Assembly: GCF_051622035.1 (NCBI RefSeq)
Contig: NC_135358.1
Coordinates: forward strand, 24,246,501-24,310,500
Length of the DNA stretch: 64,000 nucleotides
From: Arctopsyche grandis
Taxonomy: Eukaryota > Arthropoda > Insecta > Trichoptera > Hydropsychidae
Reading direction: 5' to 3'
Shown here piece by piece: positions 37,101 through 52,100 of this stretch (the stretch's first letter is position 1; every line of letters starts with the position of its first letter). The notes under the pieces were generated by a model, which saw only the letters and a program-made list of their open reading frames with translations, did no database searches and was not told the DNA's origin. The translations under genes and the position numbers were made by a program.

Positions 37101-40100
37101 ACGAGGGTCAACATTAAATGAAATTTATACAATCCGCTTTAGAAATAAAAATGAAAGTCAATATAAAAAATTCATTTCGGTTTTAAGCCTTGTATAATAC
37201 AGAAGAAATTAATGCTAACATGTTGAAGGAGGTTTCTTATAAATGTGACGCATGCAAAAAAATGGTTGCTTGTAAACATAAATACTTGTAAAATCACTTG
37301 AAGTTTTGTTATTCAAATTTCTGTGTATACTTTTGGTATATATGCATTTAAGGGTGAACGGATTCTTTCGCACATTGCGATCGCGCACACGACAATCGTT
37401 ACCACGAAAATACGGAATATCTGACACTCGAGTTCTCGTTAGCATGATAGTTCGCGGATCGAATGGATCGAATTTTCGGGTGCCAGATGTTTCATAATCA
37501 AGATTGTAGTGACGTGTGTGAGATCACTTTGTGCGGAATAATCATTTTTAATATGTTTTGAAACATATTAAAAATTTTACATACATATGTGTAATACATA
37601 TGGAATCGAAAGCATTCGGCTTTGTACATACCATTGGGTATGATTGGTACGGTTGGGTGATTACATCCCAAATGTGAATCGCTACCACGATAATCGCCGT
37701 TACGAAAATCGCTCGCGCAGGTCTCCTGTCGCACAGGAAAATTGTCGTACAGAAAACCGCACAAATATTACTCAAAATTTGTGCAGTTTTCTGCACGGCA
37801 ATTTTCCCGTGTGACGAATTTTCGTGCGATAGAAGTCCGCGCGAGCGATTTTCGTAGCGGCGGTTATCCTGGTAGCGATTCTTTGGGAAAGTAACCCGTT
37901 TATCTATTGGTACATTAGTACGATTGGGTCTTCGTTTGTCAAAGGGAATTGACGAATACTGGGTAATTCTTAATCTCAATCTACATATAAGATTTTTCTT
38001 CCACGTTGAGCTGGGTAATTTTACTAATTATATTATGTACTGTTAATTTGAGTTGAACATTGCCGTTCTTGCCCCGGCTTTGGTATTAAAGTTTGACATT
38101 GGGTTGTTTTTTTTGCACCAAACCACAGAAATCTTGGCGACTTTCGTTTTCGTTCTCAACAAATTGCAAAAATTTCGTCGTATTCCAAGTTTTAGTTTTC
38201 CCGTTTAAGAACGTAACCATTTCGTAAACAAACAATTTTTTTGTACACTACGCGCATACAGATGAAGCTCGTAATCAATAAGTACAGCACGTTCCACATT
38301 TTTTCATTGCAATTCTGGTTTGTATCACTCTTTCTTTCGCGATTCGAACGCGTGACGGCGATGACCTGTTCTTCCACTTTTTTTTTGCTTCTCGACATAC
38401 CTATATATTATATTATAGTACATATAGCGCGTTTGCGTTTGAGGTCGCAACAAGCAGGTAAATGTCAGAAGCGATGATATAACAATAATGAAATGCGCTC
38501 ATCGTCAGTTGAATAATTGTTGCCGTGGACATGTTGCTCAATAATCGTGCGTCGTGTGTGTGGACACTGGTGTGTGTGCTGCATCCGCACCAATCCAATT
38601 GATGATGCATGCATCCCCAGTTAACCCACTTATCTCGCAATAAAAACTGCACTGCTAGAGCTCGGTGCCAACACGTCCCTACGTGCCAAAAACGCCCCCT
38701 CTCTAATTGTAATTGTAATATGTCCACTTATGAAATATTCGCCTAAATACAGGCTGCTCCAAAAAGAACTGTCTATTCCGGGTGAGTTTCTCTCTTTCTC
38801 TCTCATATCTGGGTTTTGTTTTGAAATTAAATATGCATACTAGAACAAAGCGAGACAAGATGCTTGATATTAATTTCGTTTTATATTCCTTTTGTCACTT
38901 AGTTCTTTATATCGCGCCTCGTCACTACACTATGTACGCGTCCCAACTGGTCGAAATCTAATCAAAATATGCTGTGGGCATAGCTGAATCAATAAGCTCA
39001 CTACACGTTCTGGATTTTCATCAAAATTGATACATACATATGTACAACGTATGTAGAAGAGTAGGGCGAAAGCACACAGCAGTGCACGTAGCTCGTGGTT
39101 TTTTTAGATTTTAAACATGCGAAAAAAATGGACCGTGCCTTGCACATATTCAAAAACCCAGCACGCCCCGCCCCAAAATGACCCTCTGGGGTGTTTTTGG
39201 TAAAATTGTATCCTTGCTTGACAGTGATCGATTACGGTGTATCCCATATTTGAAAAAATGTAAGAGACCACCCACAGCGGGGAGTCATGCACACGATGTG
39301 CCGTTCATCGCTGTGTGTTTTCGCCCTTAACGTTTGAAAGCAAATATATAAATTTTAATTTAAGGCAATAAATGGAAAGTTCGTGTTATGCTTGTGTGAA
39401 TCATTTTTCTTTTCTTTTAATCATTGTCTGAAGGTAAATTCTCAAGGTAAGTTTAAGTCTCAGGTAAATTCTATAATATAACAGAATTTGATTTTTAAAC
39501 GAATCGGAAGGCATTTCCTTTAAAAGATCATTAGTGGTTCCACCCGGCTTCGCTCGGTATTTTTAATATAAACAGCTTAAGCGTGGCTAATTTAATTGTG
39601 AACATTCATTCGTTTTTTTTATTAAATTTATTTGGATCGAATTTATTTGAATATTTAAGGACAGCCAAACAGAAACGAACTACAAAACGAATGGTCTTTG
39701 TTTTATATGTAAGATTATAATACTTGCTAAATTGCCGCCATTATGACTTTAGGTGGGTGAAAGTTTGAAAAAAAAAAAGCAATAAAACATTCTTAGAAAA
39801 GTTTCAATTGATTTTGGGCTCCGAATACCCCTCCAAATACACGAAATTTGGTGTATTTGGAAAATTGAAAATGGTAGATTTCAACATCGAACAAACAACA
39901 ATTCACCTGTATACATACATAAATTATGTATATTAGAAAGAGGCATATGTAGAAGATGATGCTATAATTAATTTGGGAATTTTTTGTATATGTATATCAC
40001 CATTACGCCAGAGGCGAGCATTTGATTTGATACTGCGTTAAGTAAAATCGGTGAAATATTTGATAGCACATATCGATGTTTGCACAAATGTTCAATCATC

Positions 40101-43100
40101 GGAGGAAGTTTGCCAAGGTATATTATATTACATACAGATTTGAAACACGTTCACATACGATTGCTATTTTGTTTTTCATCCGATTATTATTTGTTTTTTT
40201 TTTTGTTATGTATGCAGTAGCAGTAGCAGTATCATTGTCGACCATCCTTTCACTGCTGCAGCAAAAACTCGTCATGTCTACGATAAAATCAAGGGTATCG
40301 AGCCATAGGGCTCTCTAATGGCAATGTCACCCAGTTCAGTTAAGAGGCCGTGCCAAACGCGTTTGTTTCTGTTCTAAACTCGGACCATCAACCGAGTGCT
40401 GAATCTTCTTTGACGTGGAATATTTAGAGATGGTTACCGGATAAAGTATGTGAGTCAAGGTTGGACGAGTAGTATTTTTTTTGCGTGTTGACACTAGGGT
40501 AAACAATAGTGTATCACCTGTGTCTATTGTCCGCGATCTGGACCGTTGTCCTGTCGAGCTAAGCTCGTTCACGCATTGCGGCGTATTGGAAAGTGGGTCA
40601 ATAGACTGAATATGTATAATACATATATAGCTCGCGCAGCTATTTCCTTACTAAATTGGATGGTTTAATCTAAAATCACAATATGGACGAGTGGTTGGTT
40701 GGTGAGTGTTGTTTACAGCTCGTTGCAGCGTTTTTAATTACACTGCAAAGCACTGTTGCAAGAAATAAGGGCTGGGTTTCCATGCAGGGTATTCATCGAA
40801 GGGATAGTGTTTTTCAAGAAATTATTATACATCTATATTCGGGAATTGACGTAGAAACTGTAGTTCGTGCAATCAGTCTTAAAGGTCTATAATAGTATAC
40901 CACTGTATATTATAATACATACGATTTTAAAACATTTTCGTGTATCTGACATTCTTCCGTCTGTCTAGTGTGGTATACGTTTAACTATGATGTTAAATAA
41001 TCCGGGGTGGTAAAATTTCCTGTTGTTTTCATATTAAATTGGCCGCAATTTAACCGCAATCTCAACGTGATATGTATAAGTTTTATTGTTTTCTTAAGGA
41101 AATTTGGCTCAAAAAATGTTTGTTTAACTGTTCTATTGGCAATCCAAAACCCCTAGTTGAGTAGGTGGTCTGGTGGCAAAAATTAATATAATAAGGAATG
41201 AGACTATTCTGCAGGTTTTCCTTTTTCACACGCTGGAAATTGGATATTATTTTTCCGATTCTGGCCGTAATAGAGTGTTCGGTCACATGTGTCCACTAAA
41301 CCATGTCGTAATTGACAGTTTTGTGTATCGGAACAGCTATCGCTTCGAAACAGATACGAATTCTTGTTAGATATTTTTTATCGCTTCTCTAAGGGTCGAT
41401 GTCAATTTTTTGTTTATACATACATATATCCATTTACCATATTACAAAGTATTGCATTAATATTGTTATTATCAGCAAATGTCAACTTATTATTATTCAA
41501 AATGTTGGCAATAAGTCATAGATTTGTATAATTGTGGAAGATTTTCCATGAAATTTTAATTATGTATGTACTTTTAAGATTCAGACAACAAACTTACTTT
41601 GACTGTTGTATATTTTTGATTTAGAAAATAAGAACAAAAAAATGAAAACGAATGTAATGTGCTATTAATATTACAGTTAAAATGTTTCAAAATAATAATA
41701 TACTTAAACTATGAACATGGTCCTAATTTTATCGTGATAATTGATCAAAATAAATTCAAATAGGTGACCGAATATCGTTTGGTCCCTAAAATTTTTGATG
41801 ACAGAATTTTTTCTGTCTCTAATTATGACAGCATCATTATTATTTGAGTATAAAACATCCTTAAAAAATCGTTTTGTTTTCATTTGAAGCCAACGAGACC
41901 TCACGTCCTCTAAATTTTTAAAAATATCAAAGCAGTAACACATATTGCGTAATCGGATCGTTTAATTGGAAATAGGTTTTTATTTCTTCAATGAATTTAT
42001 TTAAGCTAAAACCTGATTATATTTTATTTATTTGTAAGACGGGGGGGGGGAGGGTCAAATTCGTAATTTACGCTTGGCGTATTTCATTGATGTCTTGTTC
42101 GTATATATTTATCATCCATTTTGCAAATAAGCCATCTTATGTGCATACGAGTCGAGGTTGTTATCTTCAATAAACATAATTGTATTAATTCACGATACTC
42201 ACTGGACACTTTTTGCTTACGCAAACTGTAGTGCACTGTTCAAATTTTGTTTTATATCTTTGTGTGTTGTAATCGCACTTTATCACAGACGGGACACATC
42301 TAAAAATACGCAAGTAGCGTATATAGAGAGAAATGAAAACTTGGATATTTACCAAGATGATGTATTTGCTTTCGTTTTGAATGTTTTTCGCTCTAGTCAT
42401 GCATAATGTGTAAATATGTATATTTATCGTGTATCTAACCCGCGAGTTAGATACACGATAAACACATTATCGATATTGCAAAATATTGTACGTATTTTAC
42501 ACATACTTATGTGTATTACGTTATTCCATTTTTATGTACTATAAATAAAAATTTCCATAAACTGACAGATAAGCGGGTTTGTTGTTGAACCATCGCAGAG
42601 TTCGTATTATTCGCGTGATAACACGCTTCTATTACGAATTTTTCAAACGTTGCCATGAATATGTTTGTAACGAGGATGAATTTTTTGCATTTAGCGAGAT
42701 TCACTGGTTGCATGAATATAAATAATCCGTAGTTGGCATGCTTTGTCACACACTCTGTGTTTTTATCTGCATATACATATGTACTACTATGTATGTAACT
42801 ATAAGAGTTGAAGTATCACATTGCACCTTGAACGTCAACAGGTATTACTAGATGCTTATGATAATTTACAATTGAACCGCAACAGAAGGTGTTGTAAGTA
42901 TACAATATACATATGTATACATATGACGTTTTCGCTGCTTGAGCTGTGACTCTGCAAATAAAAATGAGTTTAAAAGCTGATATTCCAAAAATTACACTAT
43001 CAACTGATGTGATTGGTAACACTGATAATGTGGAAAAAATATATTATTATATAATATTTATTTCAATTAAGTATTTATCTACTGCGTACTGGTAAGCGTT

Positions 43101-46100
43101 ACAATCACTAGGTATTATTTGCTATTCTAATAATTTATAGATTGGAAATTCTTTTATTTTGATTTGTTTCGAACTGGAAATTCTTTTGGTTTGATTTGTT
43201 TAAAATTCTTAATATGCATGTTACTGAAAACTAATCATCCATTTTACTTACATCATTTGATGAAAGTTCAATTTGTTTGAAACATTAGATGATTATAATA
43301 TCACAAACGATAAATATCAACCATTTTATGCACGTTACGCATATCTCGGAGATTTTTTCATTATTCAATACGATGGTTAATCGTTTCTTATTTACGAATG
43401 TATCGATGGGTTAAGCGAATTCCACTGACACTTTAAAATGCCATGTTGTAACCTTGTTACGAAAAGCCGTGCACCTAGATTGTGTGTATTAAATGTCTGA
43501 AAACTCGATTCGAGAAACAGGTTCAAGTAGTGTCAGGCGTCAAGTATTTAGTAAATACCGTTTAAGGAAGTTGCTCAAATAATAGAGCTCTTAGTACTTC
43601 TACTTACATTAGTAAGTAGAAGTACTAAGAGTACTTAATGTAAATGTATTTGGGAAACGAGATTTATAAACGATGACGTAGTATAATTGTAACATACATA
43701 TGTATTATATAAGTATATTTACAATGTGTTTGTAGTTTTGATTAAATGAGTAAATTAGTCAGTAAGCGGTCTTCATTTTTAGTTCGCTATTTTAAATAAA
43801 TTTATCTAAAATTTTAGTCGGTAGGGCATTGGATTTTTTAATTTCACGTGTCAATTGCTGATGTGGTCACGAGGTTTATTTCATTATTTTGAAGGTTTTC
43901 TGTTTGAACTGTTCGATTTCACTTGATTTAGTAGTTGGTGTTTTTTTTTAGTACAAAATTGCCAATTTTCAATTTCTTTTTGGGTAGAATTGAGCATCCA
44001 ATATTTATAGAGCATTCCTCTCATTCCTTTCAATAGTGCTTGAAGCACAGCGTCTTTAGATTATTTGACAATTCTACCTAGAGTTGTACTTTAAAATCTG
44101 AGAATGTAGAATTGAAGTGTTTACTTTTGCAGAAATACATATGTAGATATTATTTCTCAATTTTGGAGGAACTTGAAGTCAAGTTTAGACGTTTCTGTAT
44201 CTCTGTATTCGTATAAGGAAGACAATCTTGAGAGAAGAGACTGACCAATGCTCAAATTTTGCACCAGTCAGTTTTTGACCGGTCATGGAAATTTTTATTT
44301 TAAGTTTGCTTGGTTAGGTTGACGTTCTGACTTTTGTTTTCTCGTTCTATCTCTGAACAGATCGCGGATCACGTTCTGCGGTTTTGTGAAAACTTGCGTC
44401 GTGAAAGTCTTGTAAAGAATAGGGCTTTTGAGAAATTCTCGCATAACTTCGGGAGGAAATTTTTCTCGGGATGCTTTTACTCTACACTTTTTATTTAATA
44501 TTTCTTGTTCATTGTTTTAAATTAATAATAGATGAAAGATATGCGGGTAATTTGGCGTAATATAATTGGATTCGGCCCTTTTGTTGTCACCGGGAAACTT
44601 TCATTTTCCGGCTTCCCAGTTCGTCTCGCCACTGCTTTGAATTGACTCCCGTCAGCAATTAATAGTAAATTTTTAGTTTCAGTCATTACATCGGACTAAA
44701 TATATTATATTTTATAGACATCTACAAAGCTAATCAGAAAGTTAACGTTCGAAAGCGCAGCCTTGCAAATAAATTTCGATTATCCGGTTTCACCGCATAC
44801 TTAAATTCCACATTTATTACCCACTACATTCGACATAAAATTTTCATTCTAGACATGCATATAACTACGTGCTTATATTTGTGAGGTTACATATTGCGTA
44901 CATAAACAAAACCCAATTTGTTATTTCCAATTATGTTTAAAAAGCAAATGTATAAGACAATGGTGACAAACATGAAATATTTTTGTGAATCCAAGCCAAG
45001 CTTAGGCGTATGTACCGAATTATACATATATATAATTCTAAGTTTAAATCCTGCGGGCTAATCCCAGTGGTGTGTGTACATTACGGTTTCTGTATTCCCG
45101 AACTTTTTCAATTCCTGGGACACGGGACGGGGCCCGGGATCGTTCCCGAGACACATGTAAAAAAACTTTTTTTTTTCAATTTAATATATTTTTTATTAAT
45201 AAAAAAAATATTTATTTATTTACAAAATATAAAAAAGTAAACAATACATAATATATCTATTAACTGGAAAAAATGTAATTATAAAAGTAAACTTATTTAA
45301 ATTAGCTTCTTAAGTACATATACTTAATATTTTAAATGAGAATCCGAAAGCGTATTTGGTACAAAAATTTCCAGCAATGGAAAAAACTCTTTCAGTTTCG
45401 GTCGAAGTTGGCTTTATTGTGGGATGAAAACTTTTTTTAAATTATCGTTTTTTTCTCCTGTCATGTATGTATATTATAATTTCTTTTTTTAAGTCGAGGT
45501 TATTTTGTATATTTGTTTTTGATTCCTTATTTAATTCTTCATTCATCGACAAACACAATTGTTTCATCTGCATCCGAATCTAAAAGAGTTTCTTCGATTG
45601 TGGAATCGTCAATACAAGAAGGATATACTCGATTCATAATAGTTTCACCGTAGGATATACAACGCTTTTATTACAACATTTAAAGAATGTTTTGTTCGGT
45701 ATAAAATTAGAATTATTTAAAATTTTTGTTAATAGAATCAGTTTCAGGATTCCTCTTTCTTCGATTTTAATTTTCAATTCTCGGAAGAATTCATCGGTAA
45801 GGTCAAGTCCGGTTAGGTCGGTATTGAGATTTTCCAAAAATAGAATTACAAGAAACGATTTTGGCCAACTGCACAGAACCATTATGCTTCCACGTTCGGG
45901 GAATGCGCTGTACTTACTGCTAAACAACAACCTTTGAAAATATTTTTTTAAATCCAATTCCCGGGATTCGAGATAAGAACTCCCGGGACACGGGACAACA
46001 AAAATTCCGTGAATTCCCGGGAATGTCTGTCCCGGGTCAGATACCCTAGTGTACATACATAGCTACCTCATAACAAAGTCACAAGAGTTTGGACCCAGCT

Positions 46101-49100
46101 TGACAAGGGGTCCAAATTTATACATACATATACGCTCAATATAATTTACTATTGTCCAGCTTGAAAATATCGAAAGTAATAAAAAACCTTGCAAAAAAAT
46201 GACTCGAGTCATACACTTGTACATATATAAAAAAATACTATTTTGCTTCACCTTCAATTGTTCAAAGATTTCTCAGAGTGGTTTGGTGCCCAGTTCATGT
46301 AATTAACGTCATTATTAAAAAAAACTTGTAAAAAGGTGATTAAAAATGTGTCCATAGGACGGACCCATTACAAAATACTGCTTGGAGTGAATTGATTGCA
46401 AATTGGAAATTCAGAAGTACATGTTCCGTGTTTATATTATTTTGTTACCTTTCCATTAACTATATCGATTGTTGAGAGGTTCTTCAGTAAGTTAAAAAAT
46501 GATAAAACATTACAAAACAAACTCAATCGAATAATCCAGACTTAATAGTCTCGTCTTGTTGGCTCTTGAACACAAACAACCATCGAAAATGGAGCTTGAG
46601 AGGGCTAGATCCCAGCGCCTTGTCATACAAACGTATTAGACTTCTCCCTTCCTCAATTATGGCACTAGAGAAATTATTTTTTAATATGCTATTTATATCC
46701 ACCATGGGCATGTTTCATGAAGGGAGAAGTCTAATACGTTTTTATGGACAAGGCGCTGGGGTCCAGCCCTCTTAAATAATTTATTAGTGATTTTGCAAAC
46801 CTTACATCGAGATATAAGGCTGCACACCGAGAACATGACTGTAGTGTGTTCCTATATAAAAGTACTTCGAGGCGAAATACTTATGTCATATCGTACCGTA
46901 TTTTTTTTTGCAATTCGCTTTGATGAATTAGCTGCAAGCGCACATTTTGTACACCGAATCGTTATTGAATTGCTTTCGCAAAATCCAGGTCTGTCATCAA
47001 ATGCATGTATCGGACAGAGCTTCAGCCGAAAGCAAATAAAATTAATGGAACGTATGTATGTACATGGTAATGGCTATGTACATATATACAGCATTTCGAT
47101 TTTCGTCAATACGCACGTACGGCGAGCACTTCGAGGGACGCTGTTACAGCCTACGGAATATTTGTTTAAATTTAAAACAATGTACTTCTCATAAAACGTG
47201 CCTGATCCTGTTTTCGCAGGGTATATTTACAGGACTCGGTGCACATTTGTTTGGTACGAGGCGTGCTCGCTCTCGAGTATGAACTGCGCTGCAAAAAACT
47301 TTCGTTCAATCGTTCAATGCAAAAAAACAATCGTTCAGCACTTTCGTACCGGTCTCCGCGACGAGACAGAATGTTAAATGACAGAAAACGAAAATATCGG
47401 AAGGCAAAGATCGAAAATCGAAAGATCTCAAGTCGAAAGATCAAAAAAAAAAGTGGTGCATGGTAAACGGTACGTACTCACGAACATACTCACTTAATTT
47501 CCGCGAGCAGGATACAACAGGAACAAGAGGAACAGGCTTTTCCTCCCGTATTAATGTGCGCGCGCAGAATACGGGAGGAAAAGCATGTTCCTCTTGTTCC
47601 TGTTGTATCCTGCTCGCGCAAATTAAGTGAGTATGTACCGTTTACCATGCACCATTTTTTTTTGATCTTTCGATTTTCGATCTTTGCCTTCCGATATTTG
47701 CGTTTTCTGTCATTTAACATTCTGTCTCGTCACGTAGACCCGGTTTAATGTACGAGTATGTATGCATGTAAGGTTTGGGTGGTAGAATTCGTGACGTTAA
47801 ATTTAATAGAAAAACAAATGAATTTTCAAAAAAAATTAAATGAAATGTTTACTATTAGATTAGCCATGTTTAAGTGGCTTATATTACAAATACCGAGCGA
47901 AGCCGGGTAAAACCACTAGCTATAAATAAAATCTTTGCAGCCGACACCGATTGCTTCTTACGTCTCATACTTTTTTTTATATTCTCATTTTTACTTTATC
48001 TTATGTACGTAGTAACAATAGATGAAGTTTTGTAATCATGCGAAAATTCGAACTACAGTTTTGACTGATTTGAACTCAGAATCGATCACTGATCACGTTT
48101 TCATGATCTAGAAAAAATGTGTGTGTGTGTGTTAAATGTCAATTTTCAAGGATTTTTTCCTTTAATTTTTATATTTTAAAAATCGGTATTATTATTATTA
48201 TTACTCATAATTTTATACGTTGCGAGAAAAGTCCATCTTACTAAAATCGTTCAAGTTGGAGTCGGAGTCGAATCATACGATAAGATCGGAGTCGGTAGAT
48301 TTTGAAGCGACTCCACAGCCCATTGAACACAAAGAAACATCCAAAATATACCTTACAGTCCTTTTTTTAAAGGCGCTTTTGGAAAGTTTAGAATGAGAAA
48401 GAAGAATTTACTTATATATCAAAAAAATGATTATAATTATTTCATCTCATGCTTTTAAAAGTCACGTAAAAGAGGATCTTGGATGATTTTTTCATAAGGG
48501 CCCAAAATTCCTAGCTATGCCACTGGCTTAATCCAATTCGGCGTCGGTGAGTTTTAGCAATATTACACCATTGTGGGATTGGACCATTTCATAAGACCAT
48601 ATTTTTGGTGAAGAAAGTGCGTGTGGGGATAATGATTTTGGTCTAGAGTGTGTACGGGCGTTAGTGTCGCGTTGCGGTAAAGGTCGAGGCCAGTGGTATG
48701 ACGCAACGGTTCGGGGGCCGCCACCTCAAAACCAGCCTTGTTTGTACCCGTTTTTACTGCACTGCAACTGCAACCTCGATAACTGCAATTGCAACTTTTT
48801 CTATAACACATTGCTAATTCAAAGTTGTCTTCGTGCATTTTTAAAGCCTCCCCTTGTCGTCTGTCTCCACACAACCGGCGGTTTGACCGATTTCTGTGAA
48901 CGTATTGGCGTTATGCCTCGTGCTGGAAAAGTTTTAAACATATGTATGTACATACATATATCGGACACAAGTGTTGTCAATATTAATCAATTAATAAAAT
49001 TAACCGATAGAGTTAGACTGTGGGGTCTCGGGTTCCAACCCGGGTTAGATCTCGATTGAAAAAATCATACGGTGTATGATATAATATTAAATATTTCTGG

Positions 49101-52100
49101 TTAGATTTAAATATTTGCTGTATCAGAGTTTGCCCATTTATTTGATTTAACTGTCGAAACCGTTCATCATTATTATTATTATCACTGGTTTTAAATATAT
49201 ATTTAAATTTCTATATGGTACTTGGAAATGGATGATCGGATAAATGCACTCAAGAGAGCCGCACTCTCGAGATATCCAAACTTTCAAATAGAATAAAAAG
49301 TAGAATTCCAAAAAAAACTGTCAAGGGGGGTATTTATATGTTATCCCAGGGTGCTAACCTCTTTTTTGTGGAATTGTATTGCGAAGTTCTTCTAAAATTG
49401 CCTTCTCGAAACTCCGACACTATTCAGTGCATTCTTCAGCCATCAGTGTTCATTTGGAGCAATTTCTCAAAAAAATTTTAAACGATAAAAAATCTTGTAA
49501 ATATGGGGATTTTAGATTTGGATCATTATAAAACCCATAGCTAAATGTAGATGCTTTTAATGTTTGAAAAATTTCTGTGGTTCATTTTTGTTTTTTTAAA
49601 TTAAAATTTAAATAAATGAATTGGAAACATTTTTGTTGTTTGTTTTAACAGCTAAGAAAGTTTAGTTAAATTTTACTGAATTATATTATAATATTTATGT
49701 ATTGTTGGATAAACAGTGTTTCAATACACCTCTGGGCTTTTATGTTTAATTCTCAATAATAACTATCGTATAAAATGCATTTTTTTGTTTATGCTGTAAT
49801 CGATGATTGTAATCTCGTTGGACTTTACCATTTTATTGTTAAACGTGAAAAATGAATATTTAGCTTGCAAGCGTTTTCCTTCGAATAACCTTGTTTGATT
49901 CCATACGATAATATGTAGTTTTTGATTGAATTGAATATTTCATTTACCATTAATTTTATATTAGTGTAATAGAAGGAATACTAGTTATTTTTATCGTGAA
50001 AGCGATGATATCATAGTTAAATATGGTTAGGATGTTAAAAAATGACTGCAACAGCGTGTATCACACTGGTAATTGAGTTCATCTGTATGCTTATCTAATA
50101 TTAAAATGGTTATCAACTTGTTACAACATTTGCATTATTATTTCAAAGCATAAAATCATTTTAGAAGTGTGGAAGGTCACTCGATAAGTTGTTTATTCCA
50201 GATAACGTCGTTTCTACATATTTTGTAATATTTTTGAATTAAATTTCTATGATTTATATTCATGTACTATTTTTGTGTGTTAGGTGGCGATGGGATGTAT
50301 CACTTTAAGACCTTGGTGCCATCAGTGGCAGCTGGTGCCATCATTGGCAAAGGTGGTGAAGCGATCGCTCAGTTGCAAAAAGATACTGGAGCTCGAGTTA
50401 AAATGTCCAAGTCGCACGATTTCTATCCAGGTATGTCCTTTTTTCAGAAATTAATTGAAATTGTTGTTGAACGCATCCCACAGAAATGGTATGAATGATT
50501 TTTGTAGGAACATCGGAAAGAGTTTGTTTGGTAACAGGGTCGGTTGAGGCAATCATGGCAGTTATGGATTTTATTATGGATAAAATTAGGGAGAAACCCG
50601 ATCTCACAAAATCATTCACAGAACTTGATCCCAAAGTAGCTCAGGAAAGAGATAAACAAGTGAAAATACTCGTACCCAATTCGACAGCCGGCATGATAAT
50701 TGGAAAAGCTGGTAATTATATAAAGCAAATCAAAGAAGCCAGCGGCAGCTATGTACAGATCTCCCAGAAAGCCAAAGATATATCGTTGCAGGAGCGGTGC
50801 ATTACAGTTATAGGTAAGTTGTATTCGAAAGTTTAGTTTGGGTTAATGATTGATTGCTCACCATAAAATTATACAATTCTGTGACTTCAAAGCACTTTTC
50901 TTTCTCTCTTTTTATTTTGTTTATTTTTTGTTTTTATAATTTTAATTACAAATCAGTAGGTGGTAGTTCATGTGAATATTCTTCGTGAGAAGTATTTTCC
51001 AAAATATATCGTTCACCCACCAACTGAATAAGTTAATCATATCATTTTCTACCTTTTCAAAGATTAAAAAATCCAAATTAATAATTTTCATTCAGTGCAT
51101 ATTCTTTATCAATGTTTTTTCAAATGCTTATCATCATGCAACTGCATTTTCTAATCACAAACTGATGGAAGGTAATATTTGTTCTATTTATTCAATAGGT
51201 GATAGAGAGTCAAATAAGAAAGCGTGCATGATGATTCTAGCCAAAGTTGTAGATGATCCTCAATCTGGTTCATGCTTGAATGTATCATACGCGGATGTCG
51301 TTGGTCCTGTTGCTAATTACAATCCGACAGGATCTCCGTATGCCCACAGTCAACAGGTAACATTTATTATATGGAAAGTATAGGCAGTTTTATCAGAAAT
51401 TGAATGAAAGTAAATGAAAAAAAAGAGTAAAAAAATAAATAAACTTGTAACTTCATTAAGAGCTCTTCCTTTGGGTTTGAAATCCAATTAATAGTTTGAA
51501 AGTTCATTGAGACCATCGTAATCGCAAAAATAATTTTTATTTTTCAATAACTGAACGTTTTATAATAACGTGAATAAAAATGAAATGTGGTGAAGATCAG
51601 TGTTGCACTCAGTGAGTTATTATTACCTACATCAGATCATATGTTAATGGGACTCATTTTCACCATTTTCATCGTCACATACACACATCATGCATATGTG
51701 AACGTACGAATTTTAAGCATACATATTCATGAAAATTCTCAAAATTCCAAGCATTGTAACTTTTGCTAGTCATTTCTGCTTATTTATATACCTATATATT
51801 TATACATATATACATTGACTTATAATAAGCTGCTAATATTTTTAGTTTCAAATAAATTTCGAATTAATCAAAACACTGAACAATAACAAACTTTTGTAGT
51901 ACCATATTCATGATTCTTTCTACAAATTTGTATATTACACAACTCTAGTATGAATTTATTTGTACATAAGCAAATACATTTATATTATTGACATAAATAA
52001 TGAAATAATTTTAATCCAAAACCGTTTTGTTATAGGCTCATGCATTTAGTTCCAGTACTGCATCCCTTAACAACAGCGGTTTAGGATCAGTCGGTGGTAC

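Larger units (their letters stand above)
22254..50283 (+). other. ps: pasilla intron 1 (28 kb)
   Basis: A long first intron is usual in this gene family. By eye I find no second gene inside. It contains several small DNA transposons listed separately, many CATA/TATG repeats and a second CG-rich patch at 24640-25080. Two short ATG-plus-donor sequences (24864 and 36754) might be alternative first exons. Most other open frames have non-coding composition. Confidence 0.8.

Noticed and set aside
38751-38790. Possible Tc1/mariner end (caggctgctccaaaaagaac)
   Set aside because: No matching inverted end or TA-flanked partner was found.
48563-48874. 103-residue minus-strand ORF with several Cys
   Set aside because: No recognisable domain, no splice structure, composition as in surrounding intron; judged to be chance.
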